Shown: positions 1 through 11,365 of the stretch, piece after piece
Layout: each line of letters opens with the position of its first letter
Position numbering within the stretch: the first letter of the stretch is position 1
NCBI GenBank assembly: GCA_039881045.1
Contig: JAYWVB010000007.1
Location: 186,001 to 250,000 of the forward strand
DNA: 64,000 nucleotides
Origin: Chaetomium olivaceum
Taxonomy: Eukaryota > Ascomycota > Sordariomycetes > Sordariales > Chaetomiaceae
Direction: 5' to 3'
The notes under the pieces: generated by a model
Seen by the model: the letters and a program-made list of their open reading frames with translations, nothing else
What the model was told of the DNA's origin: nothing
Database searches by the model: none
Translations under genes and position numbers: made by a program

Positions 1-327
1 GGAGGAGGGAATCAGTGACGTGGCGTTGACAATGTACATGCGTTGAAATGGGAGCCGAAGCGTGTAGATGGGCAGTCGGGTGGCGTCCCTGGTGTGGTGT
101 TAGAGGTGTCGGACGGGGTGCAGAAGGGAGCGGTAATGCGGGACGAACCTGATCCGGGTATGAAAGCGCGACTTCTCCCGAATCATTCCAATTAGGGGCT
201 CGACGAATGGAATGCCCGTCAGGATGGCAGGTGGCTCCTTCGCGTCATGGGTAAGGTTGAGCAGCACGCACAGGAAGATGTAGATAGCGGCGAGCCCGCA
301 TAGTACAAGGCTAACGACGGGAGCCAT
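1..327 (-). CDS. cytochrome P450, 5' end only (runs off left edge)
   Basis: Two exons on the minus strand, 327..149 and 88..1, separated by a 60-nt GT-AG intron (148..89). Joining them keeps the frame and gives about 88 residues. The product starts with a hydrophobic membrane anchor (residues about 2-24), followed by a proline-containing hinge and the segment GIPFVEPLIGMIREKSRF, then LPIYTLRLP. This is the N-terminal layout of membrane-bound fungal P450s of the CYP7/CYP8-like type (sterol 7-alpha-hydroxylase or prostacyclin-synthase-like annotations). The heme-binding Cys motif would lie outside the window, so substrate and activity cannot be judged. The ATG at 327 is the first in frame and directly precedes the anchor. 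The P450 call is moderately confident; the subfamily is not. Confidence 0.72.
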
Positions 328-1283
328 GGATAAACGATCACAGCTCGGGTCAACTCTCGGGAGAGAGGGGGAAGCTCAGCTTTGCTACTGGATGTTTGGG
401 GGGCGGGACGGAGCGAGGACGCGGCGCAGAACTTGAAAGGGTAGTGGTGGACTGCTTTTAATTAAGGTACCGAGCTGCTTTCATGGAACAAAGACCGTAA
501 GAACGGAGAAAAGGGAGCCCGAGCGAAGGGAGCGCAGAAAACGTTTGTAGATTAGACCTTATCCGTGTCGGTCTATACAGGAGAACTGTCTCTGAGCTTT
601 TTTCCCTGAGGGTTTGAATGAGGTAGAAAGCTGAAAAGATCCGGGCTTCCTTTCGAGCCAACAATCACTTCTCCTTCCCATTGCGCAAGATTTGGCCCCC
701 AACTGTCGACAAGCATGGACCGACGACATGCAAATGATGGCCCAATCAATTGTCGAGCTTGGAGAAGTGACGGGGGTATCATTGGACGGGAAGCCGCCAT
801 ATTATTCTGGGTCTGCTGTTCGTCCCGATCGTGCGGCACGCACTGACCGAGCTGGCCGTCTGTGGTACGCACGACGCACCGGGCTCTGCACCACATCTCC
901 CGAAGGAAGGGAGAACAGTGGTGGCTGTGTGGATAAATGCGCCGCTGACATAGCGGCCCACCGTCCAGGCATGAGCTGTCCAAAGTCCATACATACCTGA
1001 CCTGCCTAGCTAGCACAACGTTCCACAACACCGCCCCAACGTTGAGAGCAACCTGAATAAAAAGAAGCGGAGCTGACGATAAACCCGTTCGACAGATGGG
1101 CAGCACCATGCTTCCCGTACCCGCCGTGTCCTACCCCCTTTCTCGGCGAATATTCATGTTTCGACTGATGGACGCGAGTTTTAAATTCGACCCCCCCCCC
1201 CCCCCCCCCCCCCCCGACCGGGACATTTCTAGAGCTCGAAGCGCCGCTCAGTGCTGGCCAACCGGGGCCACCTGTGTCTGAGC
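328..1283. other. intergenic region, divergent promoter
   Basis: This interval separates the minus-strand P450 from the plus-strand SAT4-type gene, so it should hold both promoters. Open frames exist on both strands but none resembles a known protein or has convincing splice structure. The only distinct feature is the poly-C run at 1191-1215, listed separately. Confidence 0.5.
1191..1215 (+). repeat. 25-nt poly-C tract
   Basis: An uninterrupted run of 25 cytosines lies about 70 bp upstream of the ATG of the SAT4-type gene. Runs of this length are unstable, and the exact count may be an assembly estimate. Confidence 0.9.
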
Positions 1284-2822
1284 ATGTCGTCCACCAATAT
1301 TAACGGCTCCTATGGGTTAACGGCTGATGATCACGCCGCCCTATCTGCACCAACGGGCAATGACGACGTTGCCGCTTCGGCCTTCTACGTGTGTACATTG
1401 ATGATTCATTTCCTTGCCATTAGCAACCCTTTCACTAAGCGAGAAATAGGTCCTGAATTGGTTGTTCTTTGGCATATGCGTTATTGCCTTCTCCGTCCGC
1501 ATTTACATCCGCTTGGTCTGCAAATTAGCAAGGGAGGACTACCTCATGCTCGTGGTATTCGCTTTGCACAGCACTCAGACCGTCTTCGTCCAGCTCTACG
1601 TTGGGTACGTGTATGACGTCGAAGCCGTTAGAAAGGGCGACCATTCCAGGATTGACCCCGACTTTTTCGCAAACTCCAAGAAAGGCTTTGCCGCCCTCGG
1701 TGCCTGCGTTTATATCACCGTCGCCGCTCTCTTCATTATCAAGCTTAACTTTCTGATCTTCTTTAAGCGCTTGGGCACCGGATTCCGCAGTTTCCATGTG
1801 GCGTGGTGGATTGTCACTACCTTCACTGTGGGCGTTGCCATCGTTCTATGTGGCCTACAGGAGGTTAGGTGCGTATTTGGGCCCATCGACTACATCTTGG
1901 GCGAGGGATGCGTGGAAAAGTCAACTCTAAGGCGTATGTTCGTGAAGTCTATCTTCTCGGTAGTTGTAGATGTTCTGTCGGATATCCTGAGTGAGTTTTT
2001 AGCCCCTGACCCTACTTAGACGACCAACACCAACCTACCTAACGATTGATCGATCCCGGCTGATCGCTTGCTCCTGCAATAGTCCTCTGCTTCCCTATCT
2101 GGATCCTGTGGAATAGCGGCATCAGCATGCGGAAGAAGCTCGCCCTGACCTTTGTGTTTAGCCTGGTGTGGGTGACCATCGCCATCAGCATTGTGCGCGG
2201 CACTGTTTTTCATGAGCAGTACAGTATGGCGGCGTCGGGGGCAGCGATACAGGGCCAGAGCGCCACCGCTACGTGGTTTTGGTTCCACGCGGAGCTGAGC
2301 GTGGCATTCCTGATCGCCTGCATCGTCTCCTTTCGCTCGCTTTTTGTGCAGCGGGCTGAAAAAGAGGGCGCGCTGCGCCGGGGGCAGCAGCAGCGCGAGG
2401 CCGCCTACCGCAGCGCCATCCGTCGCGGCCGGGGTTGGCGCGCAAGGTGGCAACAGCTAAACGAGAGTGTGCTCGATAAGTGTAGAACCCTCGAAGACTG
2501 GCTGGATAACGACATCAATACCCCCCACGACAACGGCAACAGCCTACCCACGGTCCCCTCGGGTCTTATGTCAGTGGACTTTCACGACGACGCTAACTGG
2601 AGAAATGCTGCGGGGGGCGCCGGCAACATGACTGCTACGACTATCCTCCGGGAAAATGCCGAGTGTTGTCAACATTCTCATAATCTTCAGTATTTCCACG
2701 ACCCTGCACTGGCAAGCTCGATTAATAGCGAGGAAGGGCTGCTGCAGAGCCCGGAGGTGGCACATATAAGGCAGGAGGAGCAAGTAAGAGGGGTAGCACG
2801 GCAGAGCAGGAGTGAGCAGTAA
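1284..2822 (+). CDS. SAT4-type fungal integral membrane protein (seven-helix, rhodopsin-like fold)
   Basis: Model join(1284..1388,1450..1990,2083..2822), 461 aa. The introns are 1389..1449 (GTGTGT...TAG) and 1991..2082 (GTGAGT...TAG), and both junctions keep the frame. The protein has a short polar N-terminus, then about seven hydrophobic helices. Typical SAT4-family landmarks are LNWLFFGICV, a loop with a conserved Cys pair, FFKRLGTG between helices, and FPIWILWN spanning the second splice junction. A hydrophilic tail of about 200 residues follows the last helix. SAT4/PTH11-related proteins of this group are plasma-membrane proteins of mostly unknown function, some linked to host or surface sensing. 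No CFEM domain is visible at the N-terminus, which sets it apart from classical PTH11 receptors. The family call is good; the ligand is unknown. Confidence 0.82.
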
Positions 2823-3450
2823 CGGATTTGTACGAGTCGTTTGGTCCAAGTCCCTCTTAGACCTCATATACATCATATTGCCAAAGGTTATTAGTTTCTG
2901 CCTGTATCAAGCTAGTTCTTAACCCCCCTTGTTAGAGGATGTCAAACTTCCATATAACCCTTTTCGGACCTAGCCGACAAAAACTAAAGTGACGTCTCGC
3001 GGTAGGTTCGCTGGCATAAGTGAAGCTCTTGACGACTTTAGCTGAGCACTATGCTAAGTACCTAGGTACATGTAGGTATTGAGGAAGCTAACCTCGTTGG
3101 CCGCATTGGCCGCGGCGCTCTTCTTAACGAGGTGGCTGCAGCAACAGGCCAAGCAGAGAGGCCTTTTGGCATACTTCATGATTTGCCGCTCCGAACTTTC
3201 GCATGTAGCAAACCGCCACGACACAAGTCTGAGGGCATAAGAAGAGAAGAGGACTGGTGCGACCTCCCCACGTAGTCAATGGTCCACCCACCCCCTGCAA
3301 GCATTGGAGCAGGGGCGGACTGAGAAGAAACCCTCGGTCTCGTATGGCAGTCGATCCTGCATCACTGCCACGTCGTCTCCAAGTCACCGTTACTCTTTTC
3401 CTAGAGAGGAACTCCAGTGCGCGCTAGTTGTATACTAAACACCTTAGATT
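2823..3450. other. intergenic region without recognised gene
   Basis: Downstream of the SAT4-type gene and upstream of the small secreted protein unit. It contains the palindromic motif CCTAGGTACATGTAGGTA near 3060-3077. No coding signal was recognised. From about 3450 the sequence becomes similar to that at about 8320 (see the duplicated secreted-protein unit). Confidence 0.5.
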
Positions 3451-3693
3451 GAGACACGGCCCAAGTTTGTTCCGCTCGTGCTCGCTGCCATTCGCTATAC
3501 TCCATTCTATGTCTCGGGTGATAAATTGGTGGTCCGGATCTGCAGTTGCTGCAGGCGAGTATAGATAGTGACGCTCATCGAACCTGGGTACGCCCCATCA
3601 TTGTTCCCCAAACACGACACGACAGAAGAGCAAGCTTCTTTCAATCTCGGAAATTCACCGTCTTCTCCATAACCATCCGTCTACGCTACAACA

Positions 3694-3752
3694 GTATGCT
3701 TCTTCACTCTCAGCCACACCCGCAAGTAAAACTAACGGCCAATACGAAGTAG
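3694..3752 (+). other. probable 5'-UTR intron of small secreted protein gene, copy 1
   Basis: GTATGC donor, CTAAC branch-point sequence at about 3731 and TAG acceptor just before ATTTATTCGCA-ATG. The same arrangement, with alignable flanks, is present at 8599..8648 upstream of the paralogue. Conservation of donor, branch site and acceptor between two diverged copies supports a real leader intron. Confidence 0.6.
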
Positions 3753-3763
3753 ATTTATTCGCA

Positions 3764-4048
3764 ATGGTCCGAGCACTTTTCGCGCTTGTCATGGCCTTTG
3801 CAGCCACGGCGATAGGATGCGAACAACGTTGTGGCGTGAACCAATCACAGAGCAATCAGAACCAGTGCATCTACGACTGCCATGTGGATAGCGTGAGGTC
3901 GTCTCAGCAGAACGCTGCCCAATTTGCAGGGGCGCTCAGGCAGAAGAACTACCAGTGTTCTTCAAACGCCGGCCAAGTGATCTGCCAGAGGAGCGGCAAT
4001 TTTGGAGGTTGCGGAGATCACTCGTGGAACACTGGTCGGGGATGCTAG
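3764..4048 (+). CDS. small secreted cysteine-rich protein, copy 1
   Basis: A 94-residue protein with a signal peptide (residues 1-17, hydrophobic core ALFALVMAFAATAIG) and a mature part with eight cysteines in the pattern C-x3-C-x11-C-x3-C followed by four more, suggesting four disulfides. It has a paralogue at 8660..8950 with the same signal peptide, length and cysteine spacing. No named family was recognised. Size, secretion signal and cysteine content are those of fungal small secreted proteins, a class that includes effectors and antimicrobial proteins, but no activity can be assigned. The gene is a single coding exon with a probable leader intron. Confidence 0.75.
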   Translation: MVRALFALVMAFAATAIGCEQRCGVNQSQSNQNQCIYDCHVDSVRSSQQNAAQFAGALRQKNYQCSSNAGQVICQRSGNFGGCGDHSWNTGRGC

Positions 4049-4288
4049 ACCATACACTCGGGGAACTAGATGACCACATTTGGAGATGTATAATGAAGCT
4101 GGTCAAGGCTTTTTATAGCCAACACCTCATGCCATGTTAATATCCACACCGCTTGTGTCTTATTTACTGTGACTTGGGATGAAATTAGGACGCTCATGCA
4201 TTCACAAAACGGTTAACAGCACGTGTTTTGTATGGAACTGTGAAGAGCTTCAGCCAGGTTAGTGTTCTGGTACGTCTCCGGTGACTAC

Positions 4289-6446
4289 TTAAATAAGTGT
4301 GATACGCGTGGTATCCATGTGATGGATATGATGCTCCGACAAAAAACTTGCGATCCCCGATCCAGTTATCAGCCCGACTCTCCTGTATCTCTGGTCTGAT
4401 TCGTGCTCAAGCACCAGAAACTTGTTCTCTCCCCCTCCATATTTGATATTAGATCCGTTGACTGGAACACACACACCCCTGATTTCCTCTGCGTTGTCAA
4501 ATTCCTCGACTACGTCTGACGTGTCGAGTGCTAGTTGCAGAGTCATCCCAATGGGAACCGTTGTTGAACCTCTTTCGAAGACGGTCAGAGACTTCGCCTC
4601 CCTGCGCCACAGGTAGTGTTGCAAAACACAGTCGATCTCCAGTTCTGCTGACTTGAGAAGGCCCATGCTATCCCCATCGTCTCGCTCGGGCACGATACGA
4701 GCGTCAACGACCTTGATAGTGGGAAATGGAAGGTCAGCCCGTGGGGTGCGTAGGTACAGACGGGCGTTGCCACCAACGATGGAAGCCCAGCTCCAGGACG
4801 GTGCGCGCAGCTCGGTGCTGCGATGGGCTGGGACACCGGAACTCGCTTCGGTTGTCCAGCCGAGATCGGCGTGGACGGTCTTCCTCCACAATCCCGCAAG
4901 GTATGCGTCCCGGTTGACCTCTTGAAAGACTTTGGCAATGCCGGACATAGCGAGTAGTCGATCCGACTCCTTCGTAAGCAAACACGCGACGTATTTACTC
5001 ACAATGGTTCCCCAGTGGATGTGGTAAAGTCGCCGGTTGGGGTCGGATTCCGAGGCAGCGCGAGCTTTGCATAGCTCGAGCGCCGTAGTTTTGTAGCCAC
5101 TACGGAAGGAAGTGTCGTACTCCAAGAACGAGAGATTGGTCTTGGGGTGAGTGGCAGCGTGGCTTGCCTCCAGGCACTCCCAGTAGATCTGATTTCTGGT
5201 AAAATGCAGAACTCGGGGAGGGAGAAAGCGTTCCTGTACGACCCAGCCGCGCCTGCTGATGGGTGCGCTCTCAATTTCATCCTCCCAAGGTAACTGGCAA
5301 TAGACCATCCACTTCCTGGATACCACCTTCCCTTCCATAGAACTGACATCCATGTGGATCTCCATGTCAGCTAAGAACGGAAATAACATTCTCGGAGGAA
5401 GTCTGCGCTTGTTAAACAAGCCGACGCAAGCCGGATCGTACGATGCGGCGACAGCAGATATGTTACAAAGGGAATTGCGATACACATCTACCATGACAGC
5501 TGCCTCGGTCTGCCAATCGGCAAGCAAGTCTTGGAAGATACATAAAGAGTCGATCCAAATATATTGGTAGCCTAGTCGGTGGACAAGCAGAACTGCGTCG
5601 CGGAAAGCAGGCGACAGGTCCTGGATCGAGATCCCGTCCCGCAAGCCGCGTTCACTGTCTTTGCGAAGCTGCAAGATGTTATTGTTGTTTCCCCAGCGGT
5701 GGGACAGGGTCCAATATGGTGGATATCCGCTTGATGATCTGTCGACAACATCGGCGCGATCTCTCAGACAAACTGTCCCGAGCGCGGCATTGGCGACATC
5801 CAAAACCCGTGTTGGAAAGAAGCTGTTGTCATGTTGGGATGAGAAGGCAACGCAATGGCCGTGTTGGGTTTGACAGGTTGACAACCAGGCTGTTACGGCT
5901 GCTAGATCCTGGTCTGAACCCAACGCAGCATCAACCTTTAACCATGGGAGCTCTTCGAGGCCGCTCCAGAACGGATGGGGCGAATGCCTGTGCTGGAGCT
6001 GATCTGCTTGGCACAGAGAAACTGCAATGTTGGCACGACAAACATGAATGAGCACAAGGCTTAATCTTGGAGCAACACTGACTGGGTAATGACTCACCAC
6101 GCAGTTCTAAGTCACCATCCCAGGGACCCCTGGAGCAAAAGTGTGCTTGGATTGCCGCAGATCCAGAAGAGGCATATGACACTTGACAGAAGGTTCGGAC
6201 CGGCGCAGACCCGAACCGTTCGGAGCGAAGGACCGGAGGGATCTTGGCCCATAGCCAGGAGCAGATAAAACAACCATCATCCTTACTCTTGACGAGACTG
6301 CTTCGATTTTGGTGGTGAATTCTGTCGAGAGATTTGCTGTTGCGACCAGTTTGCTGATGCTTTGCTTCCTGCACTACCACCGACACCGTCTTCCCTTGGA
6401 AGGTTTCGATGCACACCTGGCATAACTTCCCCTCGATGCTGGTCAT
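4289..6446 (-). CDS. HET (heterokaryon incompatibility) domain protein
   Basis: Model complement(join(4289..6021,6098..6446)), 693 aa. The 75-nt intron (GTGAGT...TTGCAG) joins the exons in frame across R-V-S-L. The N-terminal part contains CxxC and CFIC-type cysteines often seen before HET domains. The HET core starts at about residue 220 with YWTLSHRWG, continues through YIWIDSLCIFQD and VYRNSLCNISA, and ends with the WVVQERFLPPRVLHFT block, all diagnostic of PF06985. HET proteins trigger regulated cell death when activated, in vegetative incompatibility and possibly in defence. There is no NACHT, ankyrin or WD40 partner domain; the C-terminal 250 residues carry a RAPSWSWAS motif typical of HET proteins. 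No partner gene is obvious next door. Confidence 0.92.
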
Positions 6447-8319
6447 TTTGGGCCAGGCAGTGTATAGAAGCGTAGACTCAATTAGCTGATCGAGCTTGCA
6501 TGAAAGTTACAAGAAGAGACAACGGTTACAACACCTGGCCCCCGATCTCTTCGGCAGCCAATGCCCAACCATGCCCAACCAACCATGCGCAAGTTTCCAG
6601 GTTGTCGTCTTGGCGGTCAAATAAACGGCAAGCCGCGGCGCACTTTCTACCGATTAGGCTATGTACATATATCAAATCCCACCTCGGAAGCAAAGCCCTT
6701 TGCTTTTCTGCAAATACCCTCAAACCGCGTTGTCTAACCTTCACCAGATGCTCGCGCTTTCTGATTGTATAGTGGCCGTTCCAGTCAGGTACTATAGCGC
6801 CTGCGGTGGAAACGGAGATACAGTCCTTTCGCAAGCTTCAACTTTGAGAAATGGCTCCTGGAAGCGGCTCCCAAGCGCAATTTGGTAGAAGGCGTACCGC
6901 GTGTACGCCTATCTGTTTCATGGACAAATTAATAATAGGTAGTGGAGACTTAACACCGACATCCTCTCAAAGGCTTCCTCGATAGCGCGTACAAATCTTT
7001 CAGACTGGCTTTCACGGTTTAGGAGGTTCGCGTCAGCAACGATTTGGAGTTGAGGGTGTCCTAGACCCGCGACGAACAGAAGGACAGAACGGGCAGAAAG
7101 GACAGAAAGGTTGGTGGGAGTACTGGTCAAGTGGGCAGGTTACGGGCATAAGCATGTTGATAATAATTACATATGACATGGTTAGGAGTCTATTCCCTGT
7201 TTCTCGAAATACCTTAAGATGCTGCAGCAGTTTGATCAACAAGGTGGAGTCTGGTTTCACAGCGAATTTCCAGCTAAACTCAGTGTCGAATATTTCTTGA
7301 GCTGTCGTGATAATTATGATGGGATGGGGTCCGGCGAAACTACCAGGTTTACAAGAAAGAGCTTGGTTACCTATCTGAGATATCGCTGGCTTGGGCCAGC
7401 TAGGTACAGTACTGATACCGGAAAGCATTTTATGTACGATTAGATAAGATTAGATAGGAGGATGAATGTGGGGCAGGCAGCGTCCCATGGGGCGGAGCGG
7501 CTGTAAGATAATACAGCCGCACCTCTAGCCTGCAGAATCCCGCATTCATAATTTGGAACCACTCAAAAAAAATACATTGATTTTTACACTTTTGTATGCT
7601 TCCCGCATCAAGTACCTTATCTTACGTATGACGTTCGTCAGCCAACTCGGGCTCAGTTACGTGTACCCCGTTATGGACTTTGCCATTTTGAGAATGGCAC
7701 GACGCTGGCTTACGCGATCCTGCTCGCGCGCCTCTGATGTGTCTTTGCGTCATCAAATATTGATACTGAAGTAGTAGCGACTCGGACGCTAAACGAGAGT
7801 CGAGCGGAATGCGTCTAAATTATCGGTCGCCATCAGGAACGCCTTGCGTAAATGAGGTTGCTGGACGCGAACATCAAGAAGGCATGGTGACATGAGTCCT
7901 ATCTTCCATGGAGTACTTTAAAATCACCGAAATACTCGGACTCCGCAACCTGACCGCCCATGTCATGATGCTGAACAATGGCGGAGTGCTTCCTGGGGTT
8001 TGTGTGAACAGGGCATCAACCGCTAGGGGCGAGTATTTTCTCGGCAATTTCAATAGTTATTTGCTTAGCGTAACACAGGTCGAAGCTCAAATCTCCCCTG
8101 GCGTTGCGATTGCCTCGTGTTCTGCTTCTTGCCGATCTTCTTGGCCGTGGAAGTCCACTCGCCTTCTCTAACCATGCCAGCAGGGGTGATGAAAGAAGGC
8201 ATGTCGGCAGTCTGGAAACTAGCCGTCGATCTTGTAGAATTGCTGTCGCCTCATTTCGAAGCTCGCCGTCGCTCTTCTCCCGGCTGGGAAGTGGGCGCCA
8301 TAAATTGCATGTTTTTGAA
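6447..8319. other. gene-poor interval
   Basis: About 1.9 kb between the HET gene and the second secreted-protein unit. Open frames are short, overlap on both strands and lack splice or domain support. It includes simple imperfect tracts such as repeated GGACAGAAAGG/GGGCAGAAAGG near 7080-7110 and GATTAGATAAGATTAGATAGG at 7438-7458. I see no gene I can support. Confidence 0.5.
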
Positions 8320-8598
8320 CGAGACAGGGCCCAAATTTGTCCCGCTCGTCCTCACCGCTTGTACTCACCGCTGTCATTAGGTACGCCATGTCTCAAAAAA
8401 ACAAAATTACCGGTGCAAATCCACACCTGAGGCCAACATTCTGACGAGTATAACTATAAGCGGACGTTCATCAAACGTCAGCAGTGGGTTGGTGGCACCG
8501 TCATCATTATTCCCAACTACAACACAACAATAAAGCAAGCTTGCGACAGTCTCGGAATTTCACCAAATCGTCTTCAAAACAATCTCTCCAGCACAGCA

Positions 8599-8648
8599 GT
8601 ACGTTATACACCCCGAGCCACACCTACGAATAGACTAACGGTTAATAG
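8599..8648 (+). other. probable 5'-UTR intron of small secreted protein gene, copy 2
   Basis: GTACGT donor, ACTAAC branch site, TAG acceptor followed by GTTCATTCACA-ATG. It aligns with the leader intron of copy 1 at 3694..3752. Confidence 0.6.
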
Positions 8649-8659
8649 GTTCATTCACA

Positions 8660-8950
8660 ATGCTTCGAGCACTTGTCGCGGTTGTCTTGGCCTTTGCAGC
8701 CACAGCGAGAGGACAGTGCGAACAACTTTGTCTCGTAAATGAGGCACAGAGCACGGGGGATGTTTGCAGTTATGACTGCCATGCGGGTGACCATAAGTCA
8801 GCTGCTCTGAACGCCGCGGAGTTCACAAATGCACTGGCGTCGGACGGTTACAACTGTTTCTCAACTGGAAGCACCAGCCAAGTAATTTGCGAGAAGGCGG
8901 GCGAGTTTGGGGAGTGCAAGGATCACCGGTTCAATGGTCCGGGATGTTAG
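8660..8950 (+). CDS. small secreted cysteine-rich protein, copy 2
   Basis: A 96-residue paralogue of the protein at 3764..4048, with the same signal-peptide core (LAFAATA), the same C-x3-C start and eight cysteines at matching positions, ending in a Gly-x-Gly-Cys-type C-terminus (GPGC versus GRGC). The cysteines and the Ala-rich central helix region are conserved while loops have diverged, the pattern expected for a disulfide scaffold under selection. Similarity to copy 1 continues about 340 bp upstream and at least 130 bp downstream, so the unit arose by duplication of a gene with its promoter. Function unknown. Confidence 0.75.
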   Translation: MLRALVAVVLAFAATARGQCEQLCLVNEAQSTGDVCSYDCHAGDHKSAALNAAEFTNALASDGYNCFSTGSTSQVICEKAGEFGECKDHRFNGPGC

Positions 8951-9100
8951 AATATCTCAGAGCGTGGTAGCTACGGGTTTGGGAACGAGATCACACTTGA
9001 GGATGTTTGATAAGGGCGGTCACGAGCTTGAACTATGGCTGACATTCTGTATTATATGTTCACCCCATTTGTGATGGTTGTACTGGGATTGACGAAAGAA

Positions 9101-10027
9101 ATACGACGACCATCTGATCACAGAGGCCATTGACAGTACCACATGCGTAATAGGTGGTGATAGATCCAGGTAGCGGTTTCTGGCTACGTTCCGGGGGTTT
9201 ATTCCCGAGTCGTGTCCTAGTCGTTCTTGGCCATAGTTCGGGCTGCCTTGAGTACCTAGGTACCTATCTAACGACGGGATATTGCGCAGAGATGGCTGCA
9301 GTCAGCAGCGAAGAAGGTGCCAAGGATCATCCTGCTATCCGCAATATCTTTATTGTTTGCGGGCCATTGTCCCGTATCGATGGAATCGGTGCAGGGCGGG
9401 GAGGCGCTGCTCTAAAGCCGGTAGGTGGTACATCTCACAGAATAGGCCCTCACAGGGTATGGTAATTACTATATTATTGCGGTTTGAGATGGGACGGAGA
9501 GGAACGGCAGCAAAACGGTACCATCAGGCATGGTTTCAGACTTACCTCCTCACATCGCATTATCACTGCATCGTGTTCGCCGAAGGCCTCAACAGAAATC
9601 CACTGATACAATTATTGCAGGATATGATATTATCGAGATTTCCCAAGGAGCCAATGAGGCAAAATACCTCACCTAGATCAGTGACGCCCTAACCCCCGCA
9701 CATCAAGCGGCCCAAGATGTTGTTGTTGTTGTTTATTCGGAGTACGCCACTAACGGCATGGTATCGGTCACACGTTTGGATAGGTAGGTACTTACGTATG
9801 AAACAGCGCGGCAATAAAAATTACCACCGGCCGCTTCCCCATGGAAAGATCATAGTTTCGATGCCCTGAATGCGCCCAATGGCAACTCAAGGGGTTTTTC
9901 AACAATCCAATTTCGTGACTATATACTATCCATAATAGGTAGATAGTAGGGACTCATCGGGTGTAAATCGAAACATGGCAAGGAGACAAGTGATGGGGGC
10001 CTAGCTCAAACCCGCCGGCAACCCAAA
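9101..10027. other. gene-poor interval with a short dispersed repeat
   Basis: No gene recognised. It contains a CCTAGGTACCTA motif (9252-9267), a GTT run near 9720-9733, and at about 9845-9925 a segment similar to 12525-12625 (listed separately). Confidence 0.45.
9845..9925. repeat. short dispersed repeat, copy 1
   Basis: Shares CCTGAATGC, CCCAATGGCAACT, then GGGG-TTTTC-ACAA and ATTTC-G with about 12525-12625, with one 16-nt gap. Both copies lie just downstream of the 3' end of a minus-strand gene relic. Roughly 70 percent identity by eye over 80 bp. Confidence 0.5.
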
Positions 10028-11365
10028 TTAGTCGTCATCAGAGCTCCAAAACCTCCATCCTTGACCCTCTTCCCATTCCCCCAAACCGACCAGCTGCTCA
10101 ATTCCATGCATGCCCTTCGCATTCTCAAACATCTCTTTGGTTATATTCTTCCCACTCCCCCTCGCCAACCCATCCCTCAACACCCCGCCCTTCACACCCA
10201 AGTACACATCATGCACGGGCCTACAGCCCTCGACAGCAAGGTCCTTGCCCAGTTGCTCCAACACCTCCTTACTAACATCAGGCCTCAACAGCACAAACGT
10301 GTGGCGGCCGCCGCGGCCCCCAATGGGTTTGGACCAGCCGACGCCAGCACGGTCGAACAGCTCGCGCACGCGTTTGCTGTGCCGGATTCAACAGGCCGAC
10401 GAGTCCTGCAGGCCGTGGTTCATGTGGATAAACGTGCCCAGGCTGTCGAATGATTCGGCGTATCGGCGCCGAGGCCGCTGAAGTGGCCTGCCCTCAACAA
10501 GACCCATGCCGATTCGGCCACCCGGCCGATGGCTGATAAAATCAGGTCGGTTGCTTCGCTCTGCTAGTGACAACGCTGGTCTATCATGGAGCGCTGCTCG
10601 GCGATGGGGCATGACTCGCGGGTGTCGACGAGAAGGATGCGCAGCTGGGCACAGCGACTGGTGGGGCTGATGATGGGTGAGGCTCGAGATGAGCCCCGGC
10701 CCGCTGCTTTCCGGACGATGACCGCCTTGCCGCTCGTGGAGAGCCGGCTTTCCACGCCGGTCAGGTGCTATGCATGCATAACTGGCCCACGTATGCCCAC
10801 TGGTTGATCCGGTCGAGCTGGATGTCGGCTTCGCCTCCTGGCTGATCGGGGTGGGGTCCTGTGCTTGGAGGAGCAGCGCCGTGCTCAAGCAGACGCATAC
10901 GCTCGCGCCCCGGCCCAACCCGGAGCCGGCGGGGATGGCTGACCGCAGGGTGTAGACAAAACCAGGGTTTTGCGGGGACCCTAGGGAGAGAAGCAGGTAT
11001 AGGAAGGCAGTGGCAAATCGAACCCGGGACTCGCATTTTTGTTCTGGGGGATCCTTGTTCACGGCATGGGCATGCGGTTTAATGGCGGCGTGCAGCTCTG
11101 GGTCGAGAGATTCGACCCGGGAGTGGAACGTTCTCCTTTTGGAAGGATTACCAAAGACTGGCCACGGGAGAGTATCGATGGGCCAAGTGTGGTCCAGACC
11201 AATCTCCCGGAAGCTTAATGTCACAGTGCTTCGGGACTTGGAATCAGCCGTAGCGAGCAGGTATGATCGCATCGAGATGGCTGCGCTAACGGCTGGCTGG
11301 TCAAAGCCAAGGTCGTGTCAACCAAAGACCGTAATATTCGCAGGCGCTGACACCATGAAGGCAGG
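10028..11365 (-). pseudogene. mevalonate kinase (ERG12-like) relic, multiply frameshifted
   Basis: Pieces in several minus-strand frames line up in order with mevalonate kinase of the GHMP family. The start reads SAPANITVFG (normally an SAPGKV-type motif), followed by an immediate stop where the conserved Glu-His should be. Next comes RSYLL...TVTLSFREIGLDHTW...IDTLPW at about 11270-11170. The ATP-binding motif PAGSGLGRGAS is at about 10930-10900, then a frame change, then GKAVI...ILLVDTR at about 10730-10630, and another frame change. The C-terminal part at 10369-10028 carries the region that should be the glycine-rich GAGGGG loop but reads GGRGGRH. Loss of motif 1, an altered motif 3 and several frame shifts make a functional enzyme very unlikely. 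The genome presumably has an intact ERG12 elsewhere. Confidence 0.8.

Noticed and set aside
573..1109. 178-codon minus-strand frame and overlapping plus-strand frame near 700-1000.
   Set aside because: Neither resembles a known protein or has supportive splice structure; both strands are open in GC-rich DNA, so chance is sufficient.
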